A stretch of DNA of 64,000 nucleotides from an uncultured Anaerolineae bacterium (GTDB taxonomy: Bacteria; Chloroflexota; Anaerolineae; Aggregatilineales; Phototrophicaceae): NCBI GenBank assembly GCA_934216615.1, contig CAKQCB010000006.1:124001-188000 (forward strand), given 5' to 3'. A program made the translations under genes and the position numbers. Within the stretch, counting starts at the first letter, position 1; each line of letters starts with the position of its first letter. The notes beneath the pieces were generated by a model that made no database searches, was not told where the DNA came from, and saw only the letters and a program-made list of their open reading frames with translations. Below, in pieces: positions 43,627 through 51,671 of the stretch.

Positions 43627-44883
43627 ATGGATATGCCAGTAACAAACGGCAATAATGGGGAATCTGGTGAAGATTTCCGTTCGCTTTTAGAAGAATCTTT
43701 TGCGCTTTATAACCCACCACGCAAAGGGGAAATTCGCAAGGCGACAATTTTACAAATCTCTGAACGCGAAGTCATTGTCGATATGGGCGTGAAACGGGAC
43801 GGTATCGTACCTTCCCAAGACTTAGAACGCCTTGATCACCGTGTGCGGGATGAATTAAAGGTTGGGGCAGAAGTCCATGTCTATGTCATCAACCCACGCG
43901 ACCAAGATGAAAACTTGATCGTTTCCATCAACATGGGCTTACAACAACAAGACTGGGAACGCGCCCGCCAGTTGTTAAGCGGGGATGAAGTGGTTGAAGT
44001 GACGGTGAAAGGTCACAACCGCGGCGGTATCCTCGTCAATTGGCGCCGTTTGGAAGGGTTCATCCCCAGCTCTCACCTTGTTTCTTTAGGGGCAGGGGCG
44101 AGCCGTGAAGCATGGGATGCTTTGTTAGGCCAAGAAATTGGCGTGAAGGTGATCGAAGTTGATCAAACCCGCCGTCGCTTGATTTTCTCTGAACGTGAAG
44201 CCCAACGCGAATGGCGTGCACAACAAAAAGCCCGTCTGCTTTCTGAACTCAAGGAAGGCGACCGCGTGATGGGGACTGTCACCGGTCTGCGTGACTTTGG
44301 TGCCTTTGTCAACCTCGGCGGTGCAGATGGCTTGATCCACGTCAGTGAATTGGCGTGGCATCGTGTTGATCATCCTCGTGATGTGTTGAAAGTCGGTGAA
44401 GAAATTGAGGTCTATATCCTCAGCCTTGACCGCGAAACCAACCGTATTGCGTTAAGCCGTAAGCGTCTGTTGTCTGACCCGTGGGAAAGCGCGGCAGAAC
44501 GCTATCATGAAGGCCAGTTGGTGGAAGGCACTGTCACCAATGTGGTGGACTTCGGCGCATTCGTCGCCTTAGATGATGGCTTAGAAGGCTTGTTGCACCT
44601 TTCTGAAATGGGTGATGGTTCACTCAAAGAACCGCACAGCTATGTCAAGAAGGGCGACCGCCTGAGCTTGCGCATCAGCCACCTTGAGCCTGAAAAACGT
44701 CGTGTCGGTTTTACCCAACGTTGGGGCACTGATGCCGAAGCTGCTCAAGCATTAGCAGCAGCCAACGCGGCTGAAGAAGCGAAGAAAGAAGCCAAAGAGG
44801 CGAGAGAAGCAAAAGAAGAACCGCCCGCTTCAGAAGAAGCCCCTGCGGAAACTCCTAGCGACGACGCACCCGCTGAAGAATAA
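43627..44883 (+). CDS. rpsA: 30S ribosomal protein S1 (four S1 domains)
   Basis: RNA-binding protein with four S1 (OB-fold) repeats, 418 residues. Repeats begin near GEIRKATILQISER, DEVVEVTVKGHNRGG, GDRVMGTVTGLRDFGAFV and GQLVEGTVTNVVDFGAFV; the last two are the most canonical (DGLIHVSELAWHR, EGLLHLSEMG). Four domains are usual outside Proteobacteria, which have six. The tail is Ala/Glu/Lys-rich then acidic (EEAPAETPSDDAPAEE). It brings mRNA to the 30S subunit or acts as a free RNA chaperone. Followed by a strong terminator. Confidence 0.88.
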   Translation: MDMPVTNGNNGESGEDFRSLLEESFALYNPPRKGEIRKATILQISEREVIVDMGVKRDGIVPSQDLERLDHRVRDELKVGAEVHVYVINPRDQDENLIVSINMGLQQQDWERARQLLSGDEVVEVTVKGHNRGGILVNWRRLEGFIPSSHLVSLGAGASREAWDALLGQEIGVKVIEVDQTRRRLIFSEREAQREWRAQQKARLLSELKEGDRVMGTVTGLRDFGAFVNLGGADGLIHVSELAWHRVDHPRDVLKVGEEIEVYILSLDRETNRIALSRKRLLSDPWESAAERYHEGQLVEGTVTNVVDFGAFVALDDGLEGLLHLSEMGDGSLKEPHSYVKKGDRLSLRISHLEPEKRRVGFTQRWGTDAEAAQALAAANAAEEAKKEAKEAREAKEEPPASEEAPAETPSDDAPAEE

Positions 44884-44897
44884 GTTTAGTCACACAA

Positions 44898-44929
44898 CAA
44901 AAACGGAGCATTGCGCTCCGTTTTTGATT
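44898..44929 (+). terminator. Intrinsic terminator after the S1 gene
   Basis: 12-bp perfect stem (44898-44909 CAAAAACGGAGC with 44915-44926), 5-base loop; the 3' arm carries TTTTT. Confidence 0.92.
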
Positions 44930-45112
44930 TCAATCGCTCAATAGGTGTGCTTCGGAAACAGCAGTTTGTATGATTTGTTTCGGTGCAAATGAGCGACATT
45001 GTATAAACTCACGTATGTTTACGCATGGTCATCTATGTCCCTATTCTGAATGGTGAAACCGCGTTAGAATCTCGTTTTATTCCCCAATAAGTTGATAAGG
45101 ATGTGATCTTTT

Positions 45113-48100
45113 ATGACGACCCCGAATGATTTCTTGTTTCGCGGAGATTTGGCAGAGATAGACCCCGACGTTGCCGAACTCATCCGCCATGAAACCGCGC
45201 GGCAAGAGCGCACCTTAATTATGATTGCCTCTGAAAGCACTGTGCCAGAAGCAGTGCGTGAAGCCCTTTCGTCGTCTTTCCATAACATCTATGCGGAAGG
45301 TTACCCGCTGGATGAAACACGGAAGATGACCCAACAAGAAATTCTGGATTATAATGCGCGTCTGCCTGAATATCGTCGTTTAAGTGACAAGCGCTATTAC
45401 AAAGGCACAGAATACGCCGATGTGATTGAATCATTGGCGCGTCGTCGTGCGGCTGAATTATTTGCGACCCCGAAATATAGCGCGGACAAGTTATTTGTGA
45501 ATGTGCAGCCGCTTTCCGGCGCCCCTGCCAACAGCGCCGTGTTCACAGGGTTGATCAACCTTGGCGACACCATCATGGGGATGGACTTGCTTCAAGGCGG
45601 TCACTTAACCCATGGAAGCCCCGTCGCTAGAAGTGGGAAGTTCTACAAAGCCGTTTCGTATGGCGTTGACCCCGAAACTGAACGCCTAGACTATGAACAA
45701 ATTCGCGCTTTGGCGTTGGAACATCGTCCCCGTTTGATCGTTGCGGGTTTCACCAGCTATCCGTTTGCACCTGACTGGGTATCCTTCAAACAAATTGCCG
45801 ATGAAGTCGGCGCTTATTTGATGGCCGATATCGCTCACGTGGCGGGCTTGGTCATCGCTGGGGATTATCCGTCGCCCGTCGGCATCGCAGATGTGGTGAC
45901 CTTCACCACGCACAAGACCTTAGCAGGCCCACGCGGGGCAATCATCATCACCCACCGTGCGGATGTCGCTGGCAAAGTGGATCGCGCGGTATTCCCCGGC
46001 GAACAAGGGGGCCCGCACGTGCATGCCATCGCCGCCTTAGCCGTCTCTTTGCGCTTGGCTGCCACTGATCAATTTAAAGAATTACAACACCAAACGGTGA
46101 AGAACGCCGTTCGTTTAGCCGAGAAATTCCAAGAACGCGGTATCCCCGTTGCTTATGGTGGAACGAACTCACACATGCTGTTGATCGATTGCAAGCGCGT
46201 CGTTGGTGCGGATGGCACGCCCTTAAGCGGTGATATTGCCGCGCGCATCCTCGACCTTGCGGGTTTGGTGGCGAACCGTAACACCGTCCCGGGTGACCCT
46301 AGCGCGTTACGCGCTTCGGGTATTCGTTTAGGCACGCCTTGGATCACCCAACGCGGTTTCAAAGAAGCCGAAATTGATGAACTGGGCGACTTGATCGCAG
46401 ACTTATTAAAAGCCTGTGTCCCCTTCAGCTACATGGGTAAGAAACGCGCTGAACCCCGCGCCAAAGTCGATTTTGAGGTGCTGATGCGCGTCAAGAACGG
46501 CATTAAAGCGCTGGCGGATCGTGTTGGCATCGACACCGAAGCGGGCGAAGAATCATATCCCCACTTCTATTACTTGGATGAAAATGCGTCTGGTGGATGG
46601 CAAACCCTATCAGTGCGTGACATCGGCCATGCTTCCCCTGTCGATTTTCTCGATGCCGTTCTGACGAATAACGTGCGCGCTCTCAACGTGGGCGAAGCCG
46701 CCCCAACCCGTATCTTGGATGCCAATGGCGCAGTCATGGCGCGCGGGGTAGTCGAACTCAAAGAAACGGGCGATTACGATTTGCACGTTGAAAACTCTGA
46801 ACGTGTCGCCATGTGGTTACGTGCCCTGTCGGATGGCTTTGTCATCTTCGATTATGCTGACCCGTTAGCGAAAGTCCCCGGCCCTGTCGATGTGCAGGTG
46901 ATCGGCAGCGTTGACCCCGCACAGCTCACGGCAGATTGGCAGTCTGACGATGCCGCCTATACCGAAAAAGCGTATGTCGCAGGTGCAACAGGCGAACAAT
47001 ATGCGGGTGCTTCGGGTGAGCCTCTGCCTGAATTTGTCTGGACTGAACCCGAAGGCGCAGAACTCAAGACGACGCCACTGCATCCGCTGCACTTGAAGTT
47101 AGGCGCAAAGATGGCGCCGTTTGCAGGCTATGACATGCCGTTATGGTACAGCTCTGTCAGCGACGAACATCAGGTTGTACGCACGACAGCGGGCATCTTC
47201 GATGTGACCCACATGGGCGTATTTGATGTTCAAGGTGAAGCGGGCGCGGCCTTCCTCAATTTGGTGACGACCAACGACGTTTCCGCTTTGGAAATTGGAA
47301 ATTCACATTACACCTATTTCTTAGATACTGCGGGCGTTCCCATCGACGACTTGATGATTTATCGCCTTGCCGAAAAACATTATTTGGTGGTTGTGAATGC
47401 GTCGAATAATGATAAGAACTGGGCTTGGCTGAATGCGGTTAAAGACGGACAAGTGCAGATCGACCCCTTACAACCTGCGCGCCGTTTCTTAAATGGCGAC
47501 CAAGTGATTTTGCGCGACTTACGCGCTGAATCGTCGGGCGGGGATCGCCGTGTTGACCTTGCGTTACAAGGGCCAAACAGCAAGAACATCCTCTTGAGCT
47601 TGGCGAGTAGTGATGCTGACCGTACTAAGATCAGCGGGTTATTGTGGGCAGGGGTTACTCGTGTCAACCTTGCGGGTTATGATGTGATCATCTCGCGGAC
47701 GGGTTATACAGGCGAACGGATCGCTTATGAAATTTTCGTCCATCCCGACCAAGCAGCCGATTTATTCCAAACCTTGATCGAAACGGGCGCTGTACCTACA
47801 GGGTTAGCCGCGCGTGACAGCTTGCGAACCGAAGCGGGTTTACCCCTTTACGGTCATGAGATTGCGGGTGACCTCAACTTGAACCCTGCGGATGCGGGCT
47901 TTGGCAATTACGTGAAGTTGTGGAAACCCTTCTTTGTAGGGAAACGCGCCTTCATCGAACGCGAAGCAAAACGTGATGCTGAAGTGGTTCGTTTCCGCTT
48001 GGAAAGTAAGGGCGCGCGTCCACCGCATCAAGGTGACCCAATTGTTGACCGTCGTGGTCGCGTGGTCGGGGTAGTGACCAGTTGCGCGATGGACAGCGAA

Positions 48101-48286
48101 GGGTATCAATTAGGACAAGCCTACATCAAAGAGACGACTAGCGAAGTCGGTACTGAGCTGGCGGTGTTCTGCGGAAGCGCCCGCGCTAAAGCAGATAAAG
48201 CGCTCAATGTCGTCGGCTTGGGGGATAAACTCACCATTCCCGAACCCATTGTCATTTTGACCCGCTTCCCCAAGAAAACTACGTAA
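45113..48286 (+). CDS. Fused serine hydroxymethyltransferase and aminomethyltransferase (GlyA-GcvT)
   Basis: One 1057-residue frame. Residues 1 to about 480 are serine hydroxymethyltransferase, which interconverts serine and glycine with tetrahydrofolate: NVQPLSGAPANSAV, DIAHVAGLV, and PLP-lysine Lys268 in FTTHKTLAGPRG. From about 653 it is the glycine cleavage T protein, which releases methylene-THF and ammonia from the aminomethyl-lipoyl H protein: FDVTHMGVFDV, NDVSALEIG, RTGYTGERIAYEIF, ARDSLRTEAGLPLYGHE. The spacer at about 498-600 resembles a shortened GcvT N-terminal domain (FLDAVLTNNVRALNVG, RILDANGAVMARGVVE). Both enzymes share folate and glycine, so the fusion is metabolically sensible. 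No gcvH or gcvP nearby. Confidence 0.92.
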   Translation: MTTPNDFLFRGDLAEIDPDVAELIRHETARQERTLIMIASESTVPEAVREALSSSFHNIYAEGYPLDETRKMTQQEILDYNARLPEYRRLSDKRYYKGTEYADVIESLARRRAAELFATPKYSADKLFVNVQPLSGAPANSAVFTGLINLGDTIMGMDLLQGGHLTHGSPVARSGKFYKAVSYGVDPETERLDYEQIRALALEHRPRLIVAGFTSYPFAPDWVSFKQIADEVGAYLMADIAHVAGLVIAGDYPSPVGIADVVTFTTHKTLAGPRGAIIITHRADVAGKVDRAVFPGEQGGPHVHAIAALAVSLRLAATDQFKELQHQTVKNAVRLAEKFQERGIPVAYGGTNSHMLLIDCKRVVGADGTPLSGDIAARILDLAGLVANRNTVPGDPSALRASGIRLGTPWITQRGFKEAEIDELGDLIADLLKACVPFSYMGKKRAEPRAKVDFEVLMRVKNGIKALADRVGIDTEAGEESYPHFYYLDENASGGWQTLSVRDIGHASPVDFLDAVLTNNVRALNVGEAAPTRILDANGAVMARGVVELKETGDYDLHVENSERVAMWLRALSDGFVIFDYADPLAKVPGPVDVQVIGSVDPAQLTADWQSDDAAYTEKAYVAGATGEQYAGASGEPLPEFVWTEPEGAELKTTPLHPLHLKLGAKMAPFAGYDMPLWYSSVSDEHQVVRTTAGIFDVTHMGVFDVQGEAGAAFLNLVTTNDVSALEIGNSHYTYFLDTAGVPIDDLMIYRLAEKHYLVVVNASNNDKNWAWLNAVKDGQVQIDPLQPARRFLNGDQVILRDLRAESSGGDRRVDLALQGPNSKNILLSLASSDADRTKISGLLWAGVTRVNLAGYDVIISRTGYTGERIAYEIFVHPDQAADLFQTLIETGAVPTGLAARDSLRTEAGLPLYGHEIAGDLNLNPADAGFGNYVKLWKPFFVGKRAFIEREAKRDAEVVRFRLESKGARPPHQGDPIVDRRGRVVGVVTSCAMDSEGYQLGQAYIKETTSEVGTELAVFCGSARAKADKALNVVGLGDKLTIPEPIVILTRFPKKTT

Positions 48287-48295
48287 TAAACGCCA

Positions 48296-48329
48296 AAAGG
48301 CCTTCTCGTTTTGGAGAAGGCCTTTATCT
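48296..48329 (+). terminator. Intrinsic terminator after glyA-gcvT
   Basis: 12-bp perfect stem (48296-48307 AAAGGCCTTCTC with 48314-48325), 6-base loop, 3' arm ending TTT. Confidence 0.82.
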
Positions 48330-48478
48330 CCATTATAGAGAGTGAAGCTCATCGGCTTTATTCATCTCAATAGATAGACGCATGGAAGCATGAGCGCAGA
48401 CGAGCTAAGTTTCACTCGGTAGGAATAGCGCCGTTTTCATCCCAAAAAGATTTGGCTCATGTATAAACTGATCTCTCT

Positions 48479-49459
48479 TTAATCCGCTTCACGGCCTGGG
48501 ACTTTGCCTTCTAAATTTTCGGCAATTTCTCTCATCAACGCTTTGAGCGCGTCGCGTAATGTTGGCGGTTGGATCACATAAAATGGGAATTCAACTTGAA
48601 GCAGAAACCGCGCCAACCAGTCGGCACTTTCTGAATAACAACGCATCAGGGTTTGGAATTCCGTCACTTTGATCAAGCCCATCGATGGGGGAATCACCGT
48701 CTTGGCCGTCTCAAGATCAGTTTCAAGCATCACTTCAAACTGGATCATGTCAGGAAGGGCAGACAGCACATGCAAAATATGCTCGGATGCGTTGAACCCT
48801 TCCGGTGCGGTGAAGGATTGTGAAGTCAATTGCACAGACTGGACGCGCTCCAATCGAAACAGGCGCAAATCTTCCCGTAAGTGACAATGAGCAGACAGAT
48901 ACCACGACACCCCGTGATGCACAATTCCATAAGGATCAATGGCGCGTTCGGTGACCTGTTCTTTTTTATCGCTGTATCGAATGATGACCTGCTGTTTTTG
49001 GTAGACGGCGGTGCTGAGCTTGAGCAATGTTTCTGTAGACAGCGCATCTGCCCCCGTAAAAAAGTTGTTTCCTTGCAGGGTCAAACTGTGCTGTAAGGCT
49101 TCGGTATAGAGTTGTAAGCTTTCAGGCAGGACGCGCTCAATTTTTGTGATGGCGCTGGTGACGGCTGTCGCCGATGGAATGGCTAAATTTTGCATGAGCA
49201 TCAGACCGACCATCAAGGCGGTGATCTCGTCGTAATTGAACATCATCGGCGGAAGACGAAACCCAGCGCGTAACGTGTAACTGCCATAGCGCCCCCGTTC
49301 CCCTTCAATCGGAATACCCATATCCCGTAACTGCATGATGTAACGGCGCACACTGCGTTCTTCAACTTCTAATGCCTTTGCCAGCTCATGCCCGCTGAGT
49401 GTGCCGTGTGCTTGTAACAACTCAAGGATGGTGAGCAGTCGTGTTGTCGGATGATACAT
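48479..49459 (-). CDS. YafY-type HTH regulator with WYL domain
   Basis: A 326-residue DNA-binding regulator. DeoR-like winged helix at 1-65 (GTLSGHELAKALEVEERSVRRYIMQLRDMGIPIEGERG), then a WYL ligand-sensing domain (RAIDPYGIVHHGVSWYLSAHCH, LRLFRLERVQSVQL) and a C-terminal WCX-like extension. Divergent from the RidA gene with 139 bp between, so it may control that gene and itself (inference). WYL proteins bind small ligands or nucleic acids; the ligand is unknown. Confidence 0.87.
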   Translation of the reverse strand: MYHPTTRLLTILELLQAHGTLSGHELAKALEVEERSVRRYIMQLRDMGIPIEGERGRYGSYTLRAGFRLPPMMFNYDEITALMVGLMLMQNLAIPSATAVTSAITKIERVLPESLQLYTEALQHSLTLQGNNFFTGADALSTETLLKLSTAVYQKQQVIIRYSDKKEQVTERAIDPYGIVHHGVSWYLSAHCHLREDLRLFRLERVQSVQLTSQSFTAPEGFNASEHILHVLSALPDMIQFEVMLETDLETAKTVIPPSMGLIKVTEFQTLMRCYSESADWLARFLLQVEFPFYVIQPPTLRDALKALMREIAENLEGKVPGREAD

Positions 49460-49598
49460 CAGAAACCCCCGTGAAAACGGATCAATCTCAACCCATTTTT
49501 ATCATGCTTTTATATTAGGACAGAAATTAGCCTAATTTCATGCGATGATGATTTTAGGAAGATCAACGCACGCCTAATCATAAAAAGTGAGGATTCTG

Positions 49599-49991
49599 AT
49601 GATTCAACGCCTAAACCCTAGTACCTTATTTCACAGCCCCGCCTTTACACAGGTGATTTCGATGCCAAACCCCAAGACATGGGTATACGTAGGGGGACAA
49701 AATGGGGTTACGATACAAGGGGAATTGGTGGGCGATTCGCTCGCTGCACAATCTGAACAAGGCTATCGAAATTTGATCAGCGCATTAGAGGCGGCGGGCG
49801 CTACTTTAAGTGATGTCGTCAAACTGACAATCTACTTGGTGGAAGGTCATGTTTTAGAAGAAGCCTTCGAAGCGGCCATGCGCATTGTGCCACCGAATAC
49901 CCCACCGCCGACCATCACGTTTGTGTATGTGTCAGGGCTGTCTAACCCAGGCTGTTTGATCGAATTTGAAGCGGTGGCCGCACTGTTTTAG
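49599..49991 (+). CDS. RidA/YjgF family deaminase
   Basis: A 130-residue member of the RidA family, trimeric enzymes that hydrolyse reactive enamine/imine intermediates. Matching stretches: VYVGGQNGVTIQGELVGDS, EQGYRNLISALEAAGATLSDVVKLTIYLVEG and a C-terminal CLIEFEAVAAL. The catalytic arginine of the RidA subfamily (near R105 in a PxRxxV context) is not evident: the loop reads PPTITFVYVSG. It may be one of the Rid groups without deaminase activity. ATG at 49599 with AGG seven bases upstream. Confidence 0.8.
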   Translation: MIQRLNPSTLFHSPAFTQVISMPNPKTWVYVGGQNGVTIQGELVGDSLAAQSEQGYRNLISALEAAGATLSDVVKLTIYLVEGHVLEEAFEAAMRIVPPNTPPPTITFVYVSGLSNPGCLIEFEAVAALF

Positions 49992-50004
49992 CATGAAAGG
50001 AATC

Positions 50005-50427
50005 ATGATGACCAAACCCGTAGGGTTGACCAAAGATCAAGGCTGGCAGATTGGTGTGAGGCGAACCTTGCCTATCAAACCTGTTGAAGCGTGGATGTTA
50101 TTAATGTCCCCGCAGGGCTTAAAGATTTGGCTCGGCACAGGGGTGACCGAATTTAAAAAAGGCGATGTCTATCAGACGAACGAAGGTACGACAGGTGATA
50201 TTCGTAGTTTTGATGCAGGTCGCATGATTCGTTTACGCTGGCAACCCGCAGGTTGGGATTTTGAATCAACAGTTCAAGTGCGCGTCTTACCTGCAAAGCG
50301 AGGCACTACGCTCAGTTTTCATCATGAGCGCTTGCAGGACGCGGAACAACGCGAGAAAATGCGCACGCATTGGCTCAACATGATCAATCAATTGGATGCG
50401 CTTGCACAGGCGCAGGTAGGGGAATAA
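50005..50427 (+). CDS. SRPBCC (AHSA1-like) domain protein
   Basis: About 140 residues with the START-like fold of the AHSA1/YndB group: RRTLPIKPVEAWMLLMSPQGLKIWLG at the front, RMIRLRWQPAGWDFESTVQVRVLP strands, and the closing helix REKMRTHWLNMINQLDALAQ. These proteins bind hydrophobic ligands or act as co-chaperones; the role here is unknown. AAAGG precedes the ATG pair at 50005/50008. It begins 13 bp after the RidA stop and is probably co-transcribed under the divergent WYL regulator. Confidence 0.78.
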   Translation: MMTKPVGLTKDQGWQIGVRRTLPIKPVEAWMLLMSPQGLKIWLGTGVTEFKKGDVYQTNEGTTGDIRSFDAGRMIRLRWQPAGWDFESTVQVRVLPAKRGTTLSFHHERLQDAEQREKMRTHWLNMINQLDALAQAQVGE

Positions 50428-50429
50428 AT

Positions 50430-51527
50430 CTATTTTTGCATACCCGCTCGGTTGCGCGCCACAATTTCCACAATTTGTGAGTATTTGGCGAATAACACCA
50501 CCGTGTCCCCGGCTTGGACGATGATATCGCCCGAGGGGTGAATATCGACATCGCCCTGTGCTTCGTGTAACACGATGTCCATCACGTTGCTGGTTTGGAG
50601 ATGCTCAATCGTTTGCCCCTCCATGAACGACCCTTTTTCAACTTGAAGACGAATCATGCTGTATTCAACGCCGTGAACGGTCAACGTTTGGGTGATCTCG
50701 ATGCCAACAGCCGCCCCTGCAAATGATGGGGCGGCGAGGTCAGAAGCGCTGAGCACTGCCTGCACACCCATAAAATTGCGCAGTTGTTCGGCGAACTGTG
50801 TATCCCACATACGCACGATAATACGGATTCGTGGGTTCATATCCCGCGCGCGCATCGTCATTTCGATATTGAGCTGATCGTTTGATGTGCAGACGACCAA
50901 CGCCGCCGCATGGCGCAAACCCGCGCTTTCTAATGCGGTAGGGGTACGCGCATCCGCCACGATCAACGGCACGTTATATTTGCCCAGTTCCGCTTCTGTT
51001 TCAGGGTCAGTTTGGATGTCTACCGCGACAATTTCAAAGCCCATCTCGGACAAGGTACGGATCACGCGCATGCCGACATGACCTGCGCCGGTCACAATGA
51101 TATGATTACGATATGTTGAAGCCACTGCTTCCTCCCAAGCTCGACGTCTTTCCCCGCGATTAAAGAAAATCCGTCCAAAATCTAAGGCCCCGCGTCCCAC
51201 AATATACACGCCGATCAATGGCAAGACGTACCAAAAAATGATCAGATACCATTCTTTGGGCAAAGGTTCTTCGGCGATTCCCTGAAGCGTCATGAGTTCG
51301 ATCATCGCATACGGAATTTCGAGTAGGCTCATACGCTCACCACGTGCGATGTAATGCAGTTCACTATAAAGACCGCCCCCGCCAATGGTCGTGATGAACA
51401 AGGCGATGATCGGAATTCGAAATTCACGCCACAGGGCTAATGAATCTCGCCAGAGGACACGTAACGTGCGGATGAAATTGGAAAGACGACGTGATGCGCG
51501 AGGGGTGATGAGTTGTGGGTTAGACAT
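50430..51527 (-). CDS. RCK-domain membrane protein without a K+ selectivity filter
   Basis: A 365-residue protein laid out like a two-helix potassium channel with cytoplasmic RCK domains: helix 1 at about 38-58 (IPIIALFITTIGGGG), a re-entrant-like segment, helix 2 at about 95-115 (WYLIIFWYVLPLIGVYIV), TrkA-N Rossmann domain (IIVTGAGHVGMRVI, EIVAVDIQTD) and TrkA-C at about 280-355. The pore segment reads ELMTLQGIAEEPLP, with no TVGYG-type filter. It may conduct other ions, as in the CASTOR/POLLUX-like group, or be a sensor. Converges on the SRPBCC gene two bases away. Confidence 0.75.
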   Translation of the reverse strand: MSNPQLITPRASRRLSNFIRTLRVLWRDSLALWREFRIPIIALFITTIGGGGLYSELHYIARGERMSLLEIPYAMIELMTLQGIAEEPLPKEWYLIIFWYVLPLIGVYIVGRGALDFGRIFFNRGERRRAWEEAVASTYRNHIIVTGAGHVGMRVIRTLSEMGFEIVAVDIQTDPETEAELGKYNVPLIVADARTPTALESAGLRHAAALVVCTSNDQLNIEMTMRARDMNPRIRIIVRMWDTQFAEQLRNFMGVQAVLSASDLAAPSFAGAAVGIEITQTLTVHGVEYSMIRLQVEKGSFMEGQTIEHLQTSNVMDIVLHEAQGDVDIHPSGDIIVQAGDTVVLFAKYSQIVEIVARNRAGMQK

Positions 51528-51611
51528 ACAACCTATAAATCATGATGAGCATTAATGGCAGATTGTAGCGCTCTCTGAAGTGTTTCCCCATGTTTCATCA
51601 AGAGAACCGCG

Positions 51612-51648
51612 ATAAAAAGCAGAAGGGCATGCTTGCGCACGCCCTTTA
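51612..51648 (-). terminator. Terminator-like hairpin after the DUF3048 gene
   Basis: 10-bp stem with one mismatch (51623-51632 with 51637-51646), loop TTGC. Read on the minus strand it is followed by CTGCTTTTTATC. Confidence 0.7.
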
Positions 51649-51671
51649 AGTGAATTTGATTCGTGTTCAAA

